A stretch of DNA of 64,000 bases from Streptomyces sp. CC228A (GTDB lineage: Bacteria > Actinomycetota > Actinomycetes > Streptomycetales > Streptomycetaceae). The notes beneath the pieces are model-generated. The model had not been told where the DNA came from. It saw only the letters and a list, made by a program, of their open reading frames with translations, and did no database searches. Of this stretch, positions 50,363 to 60,029 are shown one piece after another. The stretch covers positions 1 through 64,000 of the forward strand of contig NZ_JAJPUI010000011.1 of NCBI RefSeq assembly GCF_021390935.1. The letters run 5' to 3'. The translations under genes and the position numbers were made by a program. How positions within the stretch are numbered: position 1 is the stretch's first letter; each line of letters opens with the position of its first letter.

Positions 50363-50494
50363 GCGGCCGGGAAGCCCGAGGAGCCGTCCGCTGCCGACCG
50401 GTACGGGCCGCCGAGCACCTGCGCGGCGGCCCGGTTGTCCACAGGCGGCCGGGCGGTTTCGCCGTCTGTCCGTGGTGGCGGTCACAATGAGCAG

Positions 50495-52042
50495 GTGAGT
50501 ACGACCAGCCAGACCACCAGCCTCCCGGCGCCCGACCACGCCGACCGCCTCCGAGCGGCCTTCCTCGCCGCCGGCTTCACCGCCGACGGGCTGCTCGACC
50601 GGCTCGGCGCCCCCGCCTACGCCGCCCTCGCCCGCAGCGAGACGGTCCCCGCCCTGCGCGCCACCCGCGGGCCGGGGGCGCTGGACACCCTCGTACGGCT
50701 GTTCCTGCTGCAGCGGCCCGTCCCACTGGAGCGGGCGAAGGCCGCTCTCCCGCTGGACGAGGCCCTTGCCGGCGGGTGGGTGGTACGGGACGGCGGCGAC
50801 GCGGCGGAGACCGTGCGCGCCACCGTCGACGTACGGCCGTACGGCGGCCCGCAGGGCCAGGACTGGTACATCGTCTCCGACCTGGGCTGCGCCGTGGGAG
50901 GCGCAGGCGGTGCGGGCGGCCGGGGCGAGGGCGTGGTCCTCGGTGTCGGCGGCGCCTCCACCACGCTCGCGGGCCTCACCGTGCGGGCGCCCGTGGCATC
51001 CGCGCTCGACGTGGGCACCGGCAGCGGCATCCAGGCGCTGCACGCCACCCAGCACGCCACCCGGGTGACGGCCACGGACCTGAACCCTCGGGCCCTGGAC
51101 TTCACCCGGCTCACCCTTGCCCTGTCAGGCGCTCCGGAGGCCGAACTGCACACCGGTTCGCTTTTCGAGCCGGTGGGTGCGCAGACGTACGACCTGATCG
51201 TCTCCAACCCGCCGTTCGTGATCTCGCCTGGAGCCCGGCTGACCTACCGGGACGGCGGCATGAGCGGCGACGACTTGTGCCGCACCCTCGTCCAGCAGGC
51301 GGGGGAGCGGCTCAACGAAGGGGGGTACGCGCAGTTCCTCGCCAACTGGGAGCACGTCGACGGGGAGGACTGGAAGGAGCGGGTCCGCTCGTGGGTGCCG
51401 CGCGGATGCGATGCCTGGATCATCCAGCGGGAGGTCCAGGACGTGACGCAGTACGCCGAGCTGTGGCTCAGGGACGCGGGGGACCACCGCTCTGCTCCTG
51501 AGGAGTACACGGCGCGGTACGAGGAGTGGCTCGACGAGTTCGAGGCCCGCCGTACCAAGGCGATCGGCTTCGGCTGGATCACCCTGCGCAAGGCCGCCGG
51601 GGAGCAGCCGTCGGTCGTCGTGGAGGAGTGGCCCCATCCGGTCGAACAGCCCTTGGGCGAGACCGTGGTGGCGCATTTCTCGCGGCAGGACTACCTGCGG
51701 AGGCGGGACGACGCGGGGCTGCTCGCCGACCGGTTCGTCCTGGCCCCGGAAGTGGTCCAGGAGCAGGTGGGCCTGCCGGGCGCCGAGGACCCGGAACACG
51801 TGATCCTGCGGCAGAACCGCGGCATGCGGCGCGCCACCAAGGTCGACACCGTGGGGGCGGGCTTCGCGGGAGTGTGCGACGGCACCCTGTCGGCGGGGCG
51901 GATCCTCGACGCGATCGCCCAGCTCATGGGGGAGGATCCGGTCGTCCTACGGGACCGTACGCCCCAGGCGATCCGCCTCCTCGTGGAGGAGGGCTTCCTG
52001 ACGCCGATCGAGGAAACCGCGGACCCGACCGCGACCGTCTGA
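50495..52042 (+). CDS. Class I SAM-dependent methyltransferase (PrmC/RlmG-like)
   Basis: The protein has 515 residues from GTG 50495. The N-terminal ~170 residues are helical. The methyltransferase core has the SAM motif ALDVGTGSGIQALHATQHAT (near residue 170) and the catalytic SNPPFVI motif (LIVSNPPFVIS), typical of enzymes methylating exocyclic or side-chain nitrogen. The C-terminal ~130 residues are unique. Substrate unknown; rRNA, tRNA or release-factor targets are possible. A poly-Gly stretch (GGAGGAGGRGEG) occurs at about residue 136. Confidence 0.8.
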   Translation: MSTTSQTTSLPAPDHADRLRAAFLAAGFTADGLLDRLGAPAYAALARSETVPALRATRGPGALDTLVRLFLLQRPVPLERAKAALPLDEALAGGWVVRDGGDAAETVRATVDVRPYGGPQGQDWYIVSDLGCAVGGAGGAGGRGEGVVLGVGGASTTLAGLTVRAPVASALDVGTGSGIQALHATQHATRVTATDLNPRALDFTRLTLALSGAPEAELHTGSLFEPVGAQTYDLIVSNPPFVISPGARLTYRDGGMSGDDLCRTLVQQAGERLNEGGYAQFLANWEHVDGEDWKERVRSWVPRGCDAWIIQREVQDVTQYAELWLRDAGDHRSAPEEYTARYEEWLDEFEARRTKAIGFGWITLRKAAGEQPSVVVEEWPHPVEQPLGETVVAHFSRQDYLRRRDDAGLLADRFVLAPEVVQEQVGLPGAEDPEHVILRQNRGMRRATKVDTVGAGFAGVCDGTLSAGRILDAIAQLMGEDPVVLRDRTPQAIRLLVEEGFLTPIEETADPTATV

Positions 52043-52046
52043 GGGC

Positions 52047-52077
52047 GGGCCCCCGCGGGTGTGCCGGCCGGGGGCCC
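52047..52077 (+). terminator. Terminator-like hairpin after the methyltransferase gene
   Basis: GGGCCCCCG (52047-52055) pairs with CGGGGGCCC (52069-52077), 13-nt loop, 5 bp after the stop codon. Confidence 0.6.
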
Positions 52078-52497
52078 CGCCGGTGCGGCGGACCCGCACC
52101 CGGCGAGCGCCGGCCGCCCACGGTGGTGCGGCGGCTCCCGCCCAGGGGGAGCGCCGACGGTCCACGCCGGGTGGTGGCTGGGGCCGCCGGTGCGGCTGCT
52201 GGGCGTCGGCTCGAACGCCTCGGCGTGACCAGTGCCGGTCGCCGGTGCGGCGTCCGCGGGAGGCCCGTCGTGGGCGGCCGTGTACCGGCCGGGCGTCCTG
52301 GCCACCGGCGTGTTCGCCGCGTCCGCAGGCGCGCCGGCCGACATCGTGCCGGTGCGGTGCGGTGCGGTGCCAGCCGGCGCGGTGCCGACCGACGTCGTGC
52401 CGGCCCACATCGTGCCCGGCGGGGCCGCCTCCGCCCCGCCGGCCGCCTCCGCCCCGCCGGGCGTGAACAGCGCAGGATCGCTGCGGTCCGCGTCCGG

Positions 52498-52637
52498 GGT
52501 GCCGCACCGGAGGCCCCGGGTCCGTGGTGCCGCACTGGAGGCCCCGCGTCCGTGGTGCCGCCCCGGAGGCCCCGCGTCCGGGGTGCCGCACCGGAGACCC
52601 CGGGTCCGGGGTGCCGAGTCCGAGCTGCCGCGTCCGA
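52498..52637. repeat. 28-bp tandem repeat, five copies
   Basis: Five 28-bp units at 52498, 52526, 52554, 52582 and 52610 share GGTGCCGCACCGGAGGCCCC and then CGT/GGGTCC variants; later copies are more diverged. Confidence 0.85.
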
Positions 52638-52926
52638 CGCGTCTCGCCCGATGTGCCGCCTCCGAGGCGTCCCGGCCGAGGTGCCGGTGCGCCGTCAGGA
52701 GGATGTGCGCCCGTGGAGGCGGCAGAGGCCCGGAGCGGGCCACGCGCCCGCAGGTGGCGGGCCGGTCGGGTGAAGGGCGGCGGCGGGTACCGCGCCGTTC
52801 ACCCGCAATTCGTGCTCCCGACGTCCGGAAGTGCCAGCCTCGGCCTCGGGGGGACCCGCGGCCGCCGCCCGGCGGCGGCGCGCGGGGTACCCATGACGCG
52901 GATCACAGACGGAACGGGGTACGGGC

Positions 52927-53124
52927 ATGGAGAGCGGACCGGCCATTTTCGCCGGCACGGCGTTCACGCTGTTCGGGGCCGGCCTGCTGGTGTGGACCGC
53001 CGCCCGGGTGCGGCACCGCGCCCCGGTCGCGCACGGGGCGGACCCGGCGGCCGCGGTCGTGTTCGCGACGGCGTTCGGCGCCGTGCTGCTCGCCCTCGGC
53101 GTGTGGTGCTTCGGCCGCGTCTGA
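52927..53124 (+). CDS. Small two-span membrane protein
   Basis: The protein has 65 residues from ATG 52927. Two hydrophobic helices (AIFAGTAFTLFGAGLLVWTA; AAVVFATAFGAVLLALGVWC) flank a short basic loop. It lies between the methyltransferase and topA, where Streptomyces often carries a small membrane gene. Function unknown. Confidence 0.72.
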   Translation: MESGPAIFAGTAFTLFGAGLLVWTAARVRHRAPVAHGADPAAAVVFATAFGAVLLALGVWCFGRV

Positions 53125-53470
53125 GCAGCCCGTCCTCGGCGCGGCGCCCTCCCGGCGGCCGCCGCTGAGGCGGTGCGGCAGCCGGTCGGGGACCGGGCGG
53201 GGAACCGTCCGGGGCGGCTCGCCGGAACGTGGCCCTCCGCACCACGGGGAGACTCCGGGCGGCAGGAATGCCAGAAGTCGGGTTACCGTTCGAGTGGCCG
53301 TTGCGGGCTTTTGCCGTTTGACACGGGGGCGGGTTGTACCGTCACACTCCGCAGCGACAGCAGCGCCACAGCCGTGGCGCAGTGCCCGCGGTGCGCGCGG
53401 AAGCCCACGTCACGGGGCACGCACCACGTCGCACGTGCCACCGAGCGTCGACCGGAGAGAAGAGCGAACG

Positions 53471-56344
53471 TTGTCCCCGACCAGCGAGACCGCGCAGGGC
53501 GGCCGCCGACTCGTCATCGTCGAGTCGCCTGCCAAGGCGAAGACGATCAAGGGCTACCTCGGCCCCGGCTACGTCGTCGAGGCGAGCGTCGGGCACATCC
53601 GCGACCTTCCGAACGGGGCCGCGGAGGTCCCCGAGAAGTACACCGGCGAGGTGCGCCGCCTCGGCGTGGACGTCGAGCACGACTTCCAGCCGATCTACGT
53701 CATCAACGCCGACAAGAAGGCCCAGGTCCGCAAGCTCAAGGAGCAGCTGGCCGCCTCCGACGAGCTTTACCTCGCCACCGATGAGGACCGCGAGGGCGAG
53801 GCCATCGCCTGGCACCTCATGGAGGTCCTCAAGCCCAAGGTCCCGGTCCACCGGATGGTCTTCCACGAGATCACCAAGGACGCCATCCGCGAGGCCGTGG
53901 CCAACCCGCGCGAGCTGAACAAGCGCATGGTCGACGCCCAGGAGACCCGCCGCATCCTCGACCGCCTCTACGGCTACGAGGTGTCGCCGGTCCTGTGGAA
54001 GAAGGTCATGCCCCGGCTGTCGGCCGGCCGCGTCCAGTCCGTGGCCACCCGGCTCGTCGTCGAGCGGGAGCGCGAGCGCATCGCGTTCCGCTCCGCCGAG
54101 TACTGGGACCTGACCGGCACCTTCGGCACCGGCCGTACCGGGGACACGTCCGACCCGGCGGCGTTCGCGGCCCGGCTCACCGCCGTCGACGGCCGCCGCA
54201 TCGCCCAGGGCCGCGACTTCGGCCCCGACGGGCGCCTGAAGGGCGCGCAGGTGCTGCACCTCGACGAGGCGAACGCCCGCGCCCTGGCGGCGGCCCTCGC
54301 CGACACGGCGTTCAGCGTCCGCTCCGTCGAGTCCAAGCCGTACCGCCGCTCGCCGTACGCGCCGTTCCGGACCACGACCCTCCAGCAGGAGGCCAGCCGG
54401 AAGCTCGGCTTCGGCGCCAAGGCGACGATGCAGGTCGCGCAGAAGCTGTACGAGAACGGCTTCATCACCTACATGCGTACGGACTCCACGACGCTGTCCG
54501 ACACGGCCGTCGCCGCGGCCCGTGCGCAGGTCACGCAGCTGTACGGCGCCGACTACCTGCCCGACGCGCCCCGCACGTACGCGGGCAAGGTCAAGAACGC
54601 GCAGGAGGCGCACGAGGCGATCCGCCCCTCGGGTGATCGTTTCCGCACGCCCGCCGAGACGGGTCTGACCGGCGACCAGTTCCGGCTGTACGAGCTGATC
54701 TGGAAGCGGACCGTCGCCTCCCAGATGAAGGACGCCGTCGGCAACTCGGTCACGGTCAAGATCGGCGGCCGGGCCGCGGACGGCCGCGACGCCGAGTTCA
54801 GCGCCTCCGGCAAGACGATCACCTTCCACGGCTTCATGAAGGCGTACGTCGAGGGGGCCGACGACCCGAACGCCGAGCTCGACGACCGCGAGCGCCGCCT
54901 CCCGCAGGTCGCCGAGGGCGACGCGCTGGCCGCCCAGGAGATCACGGCGGACGGCCACGCCACCAAGGCCCCGGCCCGCTACACCGAGGCCACGCTGGTC
55001 AAGGAGCTGGAAGAGCGCGAGATCGGCCGCCCGTCGACGTACGCGTCGATCATCGGCACGATCCTGGAGCGCGGCTACGTCTTCAAGAAGGGCACGGCGC
55101 TCGTCCCGTCGTTCCTCTCCTTCGCCGTGGTCAACCTGCTGGAGAAGCACTTCGGCCGGCTCGTCGACTACGACTTCACCGCGAAGATGGAGGACGACCT
55201 CGACCGGATCGCCCGCGGCGAGGCCCAGGCCGTGCCGTGGCTGCGGCGCTTCTACTTCGGCGAGGGCGAAGGCGCGAGCCCGGGCGGCGCCGCCGACGCC
55301 GGCAACGGCGACGGCGACCACCTGGGCGGCCTGAAGGAGCTCGTCACCGACCTCGGCGCGATCGACGCCCGCGAGATCTCCTCCTTCCCCGTCGGCAACG
55401 GCATCGTGCTCCGCGTCGGCCGCTACGGCCCGTACATCGAGCGCGGGGAGAAGGACACCGAGAACCACCAGCGCGCCGACGTCCCGGCCGACCTCGCACC
55501 GGACGAGCTGTCCGTCGAGTACGCGGAGGAGCTGCTGGCCAGGCCGAGCGGCGAGTTCGAGCTCGGCCACGACCCGCAGACCGGGCACATGATCGTCGCC
55601 AAGGACGGCCGCTACGGCCCGTACGTGACGGAGATCCTGCCGGAAGGCACGCCGAAGACCGGCAAGAACGCCGTGAAACCGCGCACCGCGTCGCTCTTCA
55701 AGTCCATGTCGCTCGACACGGTGACCCTGGAGGACGCGCTCAAGCTGATGTCGCTGCCGCGCGTCGTCGGCACCGACGCCGAGGGCGTGGAGATCACCGC
55801 GCAGAACGGCCGCTACGGGCCGTACCTGAAGAAGGGCACCGACTCGCGCTCCCTGGAGAGCGAGGAGCAGCTCTTCACGATCACGCTGGACGAGGCCCTC
55901 GCGATCTACGCCCAGCCGAAGGCGCGCGGACGGGCCGCCGCCAAGCCGCCGCTGAAGGAGCTCGGCAACGACCCCGTCAGCGAGCGCCCCGTGGTGGTCA
56001 AGGACGGCCGCTTCGGCCCGTACGTCACGGACGGCGAGACCAACGCGACGCTGCGGTCCGGGGACAGCGTGGAGACGATCACCCCGGAGCGGGGCTTCGA
56101 GCTGCTGGCGGAGAAGCGGGCCAAGGGACCGGCGAAGAAGACGGCGGCGAAGAAGACCACCGCCAAGAAGACGCCGGCCAAGAAGACCGCGGCGAAGAAG
56201 GCCACCGCGAGCAAGACGGCGGCCAAGAAGACCACCGCCAAGAAGACGGCCACCGCCAAGACGGCCACTGCGGCGAAGAAGACCGCGACGAAGACCGCCG
56301 CCAAGAAGACGGCCGCGGCCAGGTCCGCGGGCTCCGAGGACTGA
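53471..56344 (+). CDS. topA: DNA topoisomerase I
   Basis: The protein has 957 residues from TTG 53471 (LSPTSETAQGGRRLVIVES; GAGAGAA upstream). It includes the TOPRIM domain (LATDEDREGEAIAWHL), the active-site tyrosine region (GFITYMRTDSTTLS), RPSTYASIIG, a set of C-terminal domains and a lysine-rich tail of about 75 residues with repeated AAKKTTAKK units. This tail is characteristic of Streptomyces TopA and increases DNA binding and processivity. It relaxes negative supercoils. It is the same order as in S. coelicolor. Confidence 0.96.
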   Translation: MSPTSETAQGGRRLVIVESPAKAKTIKGYLGPGYVVEASVGHIRDLPNGAAEVPEKYTGEVRRLGVDVEHDFQPIYVINADKKAQVRKLKEQLAASDELYLATDEDREGEAIAWHLMEVLKPKVPVHRMVFHEITKDAIREAVANPRELNKRMVDAQETRRILDRLYGYEVSPVLWKKVMPRLSAGRVQSVATRLVVERERERIAFRSAEYWDLTGTFGTGRTGDTSDPAAFAARLTAVDGRRIAQGRDFGPDGRLKGAQVLHLDEANARALAAALADTAFSVRSVESKPYRRSPYAPFRTTTLQQEASRKLGFGAKATMQVAQKLYENGFITYMRTDSTTLSDTAVAAARAQVTQLYGADYLPDAPRTYAGKVKNAQEAHEAIRPSGDRFRTPAETGLTGDQFRLYELIWKRTVASQMKDAVGNSVTVKIGGRAADGRDAEFSASGKTITFHGFMKAYVEGADDPNAELDDRERRLPQVAEGDALAAQEITADGHATKAPARYTEATLVKELEEREIGRPSTYASIIGTILERGYVFKKGTALVPSFLSFAVVNLLEKHFGRLVDYDFTAKMEDDLDRIARGEAQAVPWLRRFYFGEGEGASPGGAADAGNGDGDHLGGLKELVTDLGAIDAREISSFPVGNGIVLRVGRYGPYIERGEKDTENHQRADVPADLAPDELSVEYAEELLARPSGEFELGHDPQTGHMIVAKDGRYGPYVTEILPEGTPKTGKNAVKPRTASLFKSMSLDTVTLEDALKLMSLPRVVGTDAEGVEITAQNGRYGPYLKKGTDSRSLESEEQLFTITLDEALAIYAQPKARGRAAAKPPLKELGNDPVSERPVVVKDGRFGPYVTDGETNATLRSGDSVETITPERGFELLAEKRAKGPAKKTAAKKTTAKKTPAKKTAAKKATASKTAAKKTTAKKTATAKTATAAKKTATKTAAKKTAAARSAGSED

Positions 56345-56353
56345 CGCGGTACG

Positions 56354-56377
56354 GCGCCCCGGTGCACGCCGGGGCGC
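56354..56377 (+). terminator. Terminator-like hairpin after topA
   Basis: GCGCCCCGG (56354-56362) and CCGGGGCGC (56369-56377) form a perfect 9-bp stem, 10 bp after the topA stop. Confidence 0.65.
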
Positions 56378-56542
56378 CCGCCACGGGGCGCCCGCCACGG
56401 AGCCCCCGCGCCTGAGCCCGCCGCCGTACCCGCCCGAGGGGCGGCGGAGCCCGCCGCCGGTGCACGCCGGGGCCCCGCCGCCGTACCTGCCCGAGGCGGC
56501 GGACGGCGCCGGGCTGTCAGCGGGGCCGGATAGGCTGAGGGG

Positions 56543-56626
56543 ATGACGCGAGCCGAGCAGCCAGCCGAGCAGCAGACGGGCCCCGGCGCCCCTCGGGCGC
56601 CGACACCGGCGCCGACGCCGCGCTGA
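56543..56626 (+). other. Displaced start of the MFS-thymidylate kinase gene
   Basis: A 27-codon frame from ATG 56543 (GAGGGG upstream) encodes MTRAEQPAEQQ, the usual start of Streptomyces Tmk-fusion proteins, but stops at 56626. The continuation (GADAALTADSRERAVRALLR) is in another frame. A single-base indel between 56543 and 56615 would join them. Confidence 0.75.
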
Positions 56627-56676
56627 CCGCGGACTCCCGCGAGCGCGCGGTACGGGCGCTTCTGCGCGACCAGCCG

Positions 56677-59600
56677 TTGCGGAGACTGTGGAGCGCCCAG
56701 GCCGTCAGCGGCACCGCCGACGCCCTCGCCCTGCTCGTCCTGGTGATGCTCGCCGTGCGGGCCGCCGTCACCCAGGAAGCCTTCGGCCCCGGTCTGCGGG
56801 GCGCCGCCTTCGCGGTGGCCGCCGCCTTCGGCGCCCGCGCCCTGTCCACTCTGCTCTTCGGCGCCGTGCTTCTCGGCCCGATGACCTCGTTCATCGCACC
56901 CGGCGGGCCGCTCGACCGGCGCTGGACCATGATCACCGCTGACGGGCTGCGGGTCGCCCTGCTGGTCGTCGCGCCCCTGTGGATCGTCTGGACTCCCGGT
57001 CTGGCGCTTCCCTTCGTCCTCCTCACCGTCTTCCTGAACGGCGCCGCCGAGCGGTTCTGGACCATCGCCAGGGAGAGTGCCGCTCCCGCGCTGCTGCCCG
57101 CGCCGCCCCCCGAGGGCGCCGCCGTGCGGCCGCTCCCCGACCACCTGGGCGCGCTGCGCGGGCTGTCACTGCGCACCGCCTTCGCGTGCATCCCGGCCGC
57201 CGCGGCCGTCCTGCTCGCCGCGTCCGTCGCCGGCAGGCTCCTCGGGCTCGCCGTGGACTGGTTCCAGGTCCACCAGGCCGCCCTGCCCTCGTACGTCGCG
57301 GCCGGCCTCTTCGCCGCGTCCGCGTCCCTGGTGTCCGCCCTGCGGCTGCCCGGCACGCCGACCCCCGGCCCCGCTCCCCGCTGGAGGGCTGCGCCGCCCG
57401 ACCACCGGGGCGGGCGCCGAGCGGGGCCGCACGGGGGCCGTACCGCTGCTCGTGCCGCCTGCGCCGCAGTCGCCGGAGCGATCGCTTCCGCCGCGTCGAT
57501 CGCCGTGCTGCACGCCGGTGAGCTGGACGGCGGCCCCGCCGCGTACGCCCTGCTCGTGCTCGCGCTCGTCGGCGGTACGGGGCTCGGCATCCGCGGTGCA
57601 CGCTCCGTCCTGCCCGCCCTCTCCCGCCGCCGGCTGCTGGCCCTCGCCCTCACGGCGACGGGGGTGGCGCTGCTCGCCATGGGCCTGGTCCCGGACACCA
57701 CGACGGTGGTCCTGCTGGCGCTCACGGCCGGTGTCGCCGCCGGTGTCGCCGCGCACACCGGCCACACCCTGATCGACCAGGAGACGGAGGAGTTCCGCAG
57801 GCCCCGCGTGACCGAGCACCTCCAGGCGGTCGTCAGGCTGGCCATCGGGCTCGGCGCGCTGACCGCGCCGCTGCTCGCCGCCGCCATCGGCGCCCACCGC
57901 CTGGCGGTGGGAAGCCTGGTCTTCGCGCACGGCGGGGCGGCCTTCACCCTCATGCTGGTCGGTGCGCTGCTGCTGCCCGTCGCCGCACTGGTGCTGGCCA
58001 GGACCGACGACCGGTCCGGAGTGCCGCTCCGCCGGGACCTGCGCGACGCGCTACGCGGCTCCGACCCGGTGCAGGCCCCGGCCCCGACCGGCTTCTTCAT
58101 CGCACTGGAGGGCGGTGACGGCGCCGGGAAGTCCACGCAGGCCGCCGCCCTCGCCGACTGGATCAGGGCCAAGGGCCACGAGGTCGTCGTCACCAGGGAG
58201 CCGGGCGCCACTCCCGTCGGCAAGCGCCTGCGCTCGATCCTGCTCGACGTGTCGTCCGCCGGACTGTCCCACCGCGCCGAGGCCCTGCTGTACGCCGCCG
58301 ACCGCGCCGAGCACGTCGACTCCCTGGTCCGCCCCGCCCTGGAACGCGGCGCGGTCGTCATCTCCGACCGGTACATCGACTCGTCCGTCGCGTACCAGGG
58401 TGCGGGCCGCGACCTGTCCCCGACGGAGATCGCCCGCATCTCGCGGTGGGCCACCGGCGGACTCGTCCCGCACCTCACCGTCCTGCTCGACGTGTCGCCG
58501 GAGACGGCGCGGGAGCGGTTCACCGAGGCGCCGGACCGGCTGGAGTCCGAGCCTGCCGACTTCCACCAGCGCGTACGGGCCGGCTTCCTGGCCCTGGCGG
58601 CCGCGGACCCCGCCCGGTACCTCGTCGTCGACGCCAGCCAGGAGCCCGAGGCGGTCACCACCGTCGTACGGCACCGGCTCGATCAGATGCTGCCGCTGTC
58701 CGAGGCCGAGGTGAAGGCCCAGGAGGAGGCGCGCAAGGCCGCCGAGGAAGAGGCCCGCCGCAAGGCGGAGGAGGAGGCCGCCCGCAAGGCGGAGGAGGAG
58801 CGCCTCGAACGCGAGCGGCAGGAGCAGCTCGCCCGGCTGCGCGCCGAGGAAGAGGAGCGCAAGCGGCGCGAGGAGGAGGAAGCCCGGCGCCGCGAGGCCG
58901 AACGGCAGGCCGAGGAGGCCCGTCGGCGCGCGGCCGAGGCCCGCCGCCTCGCCGAGGAGGAGCGGCGGCGGCGCGAAGCCGAGGAGAAGGCGCGCCAGGA
59001 GGAGCAGGAGCGGCTGCGCAAGGAGGCCGAGGAGGAGGCCCGGCTGCGGGCCGAGGCCGAGGAGCGCCGCCGGGAGAAGCAGCGCAAGGCCGAGGAGGCG
59101 CTGCTGCGCGCGGAGGAGGCACGTCGCCAGGCAGCGGCGGAGGCCGAAGCCGCGGCGGCCGCAGCGGCGGCGGCGTCGGCGCCGCCCGTGTCCCCGCACG
59201 AGGTCACGGTGCCGACGCCGGTCGTGGACCCGAACGAGCTGACCGTGCCGACGCCGGTCGTCGACCCGAACGAGCTCACGGTGCCCACGCCGGTCGTCGA
59301 TCCGAACGACGTCACCCAGACCGTGCCGACACCCAGGTTCGACTTCCGCAAGGATCCCGAGGACCCCGCAGGCCCCGCAGGCACCGAAGAAGCCCGGGAC
59401 GGCTCGGCGGACGCCCGGGCCGCGGAGGATCCGCGCGGTGCCCGCGCCGCCGCACCCGGCACCGGGCCCGACAGCGCACGGGGCCGCCGCGTCGACATGC
59501 GCAAGGACGACGCGCGGCCTGCCGGCGCCGTCGGGGAAGCCCGCGACCCGGGACCGACCGCACGGCCCGACGACGAGCCCCAGCGGCCCGACGACGAGAC

Positions 59601-59946
59601 CCAGCGCATCAACCTGCGCAAGGACGACTGGCCGGCGGGCGACCCCGCCGAGACGGCCGTCCTGCCGCCCGTACGGGGCGAGGCCCCGGCCGACCGGGTG
59701 CCGCGCGGCTTCTTCCGCGACGAGGCGCACCCGGCGGCGGGCAGCGGGGACAGCGCGCCCGGCGGCGACGACCGGACGCGTGAACTGCCCCGCGTCGGCC
59801 ACGAGGGCCGCCCGGGGAGGCCCCGCCCCGACTGGGCGGAGGAGACGCCGCTGGACGACCTGCCGACCCTCGCCGACGAACTGCTCGGACCGCACGACGG
59901 GGACGACGACCCGGGCAGCCCCCGCAGGGGCGGTGGCCGCCGCTGA
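56677..59946 (+). CDS. tmk: MFS-type membrane domain fused to thymidylate kinase
   Basis: From TTG 56677 the frame has 1,089 codons. Residues about 1-450 form a membrane region of the MFS type. Residues about 470-690 are thymidylate kinase: GGDGAGKST is Walker A, and ISDRYIDSSVAYQGAGRDLS is the DRY-type motif. It converts dTMP to dTDP. A 130-residue charged coiled coil and a repeat region (VVDPNELTVPTP, about four times) follow. The natural N-terminus seems displaced by an indel, so the true protein may be longer. This fusion is common in Streptomyces. Confidence 0.88.
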   Translation: MRRLWSAQAVSGTADALALLVLVMLAVRAAVTQEAFGPGLRGAAFAVAAAFGARALSTLLFGAVLLGPMTSFIAPGGPLDRRWTMITADGLRVALLVVAPLWIVWTPGLALPFVLLTVFLNGAAERFWTIARESAAPALLPAPPPEGAAVRPLPDHLGALRGLSLRTAFACIPAAAAVLLAASVAGRLLGLAVDWFQVHQAALPSYVAAGLFAASASLVSALRLPGTPTPGPAPRWRAAPPDHRGGRRAGPHGGRTAARAACAAVAGAIASAASIAVLHAGELDGGPAAYALLVLALVGGTGLGIRGARSVLPALSRRRLLALALTATGVALLAMGLVPDTTTVVLLALTAGVAAGVAAHTGHTLIDQETEEFRRPRVTEHLQAVVRLAIGLGALTAPLLAAAIGAHRLAVGSLVFAHGGAAFTLMLVGALLLPVAALVLARTDDRSGVPLRRDLRDALRGSDPVQAPAPTGFFIALEGGDGAGKSTQAAALADWIRAKGHEVVVTREPGATPVGKRLRSILLDVSSAGLSHRAEALLYAADRAEHVDSLVRPALERGAVVISDRYIDSSVAYQGAGRDLSPTEIARISRWATGGLVPHLTVLLDVSPETARERFTEAPDRLESEPADFHQRVRAGFLALAAADPARYLVVDASQEPEAVTTVVRHRLDQMLPLSEAEVKAQEEARKAAEEEARRKAEEEAARKAEEERLERERQEQLARLRAEEEERKRREEEEARRREAERQAEEARRRAAEARRLAEEERRRREAEEKARQEEQERLRKEAEEEARLRAEAEERRREKQRKAEEALLRAEEARRQAAAEAEAAAAAAAAASAPPVSPHEVTVPTPVVDPNELTVPTPVVDPNELTVPTPVVDPNDVTQTVPTPRFDFRKDPEDPAGPAGTEEARDGSADARAAEDPRGARAAAPGTGPDSARGRRVDMRKDDARPAGAVGEARDPGPTARPDDEPQRPDDETQRINLRKDDWPAGDPAETAVLPPVRGEAPADRVPRGFFRDEAHPAAGSGDSAPGGDDRTRELPRVGHEGRPGRPRPDWAEETPLDDLPTLADELLGPHDGDDDPGSPRRGGGRR

Positions 59947-60029
59947 GGCCGGGACTGTCAGACCCCTGCCCCACAATGGGAAGCCACGCACGACCCGCAG
60001 CCGAGACACGCCCAGGAAGGCGGTGACCC

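Larger units (their letters stand above)
52043..52926. other. 884-bp intergenic region with a tandem-repeat block, no gene
   Basis: No conserved reading frame. It begins with a terminator (52047-52077) and contains a five-copy 28-bp tandem repeat at 52498-52637. The rest is very GC-rich, low-complexity DNA up to the small membrane gene. Confidence 0.6.

Noticed and set aside
53342..56398. Minus-strand 1,018-codon frame opposite topA
   Set aside because: Antisense shadow of topA with no recognisable domains.
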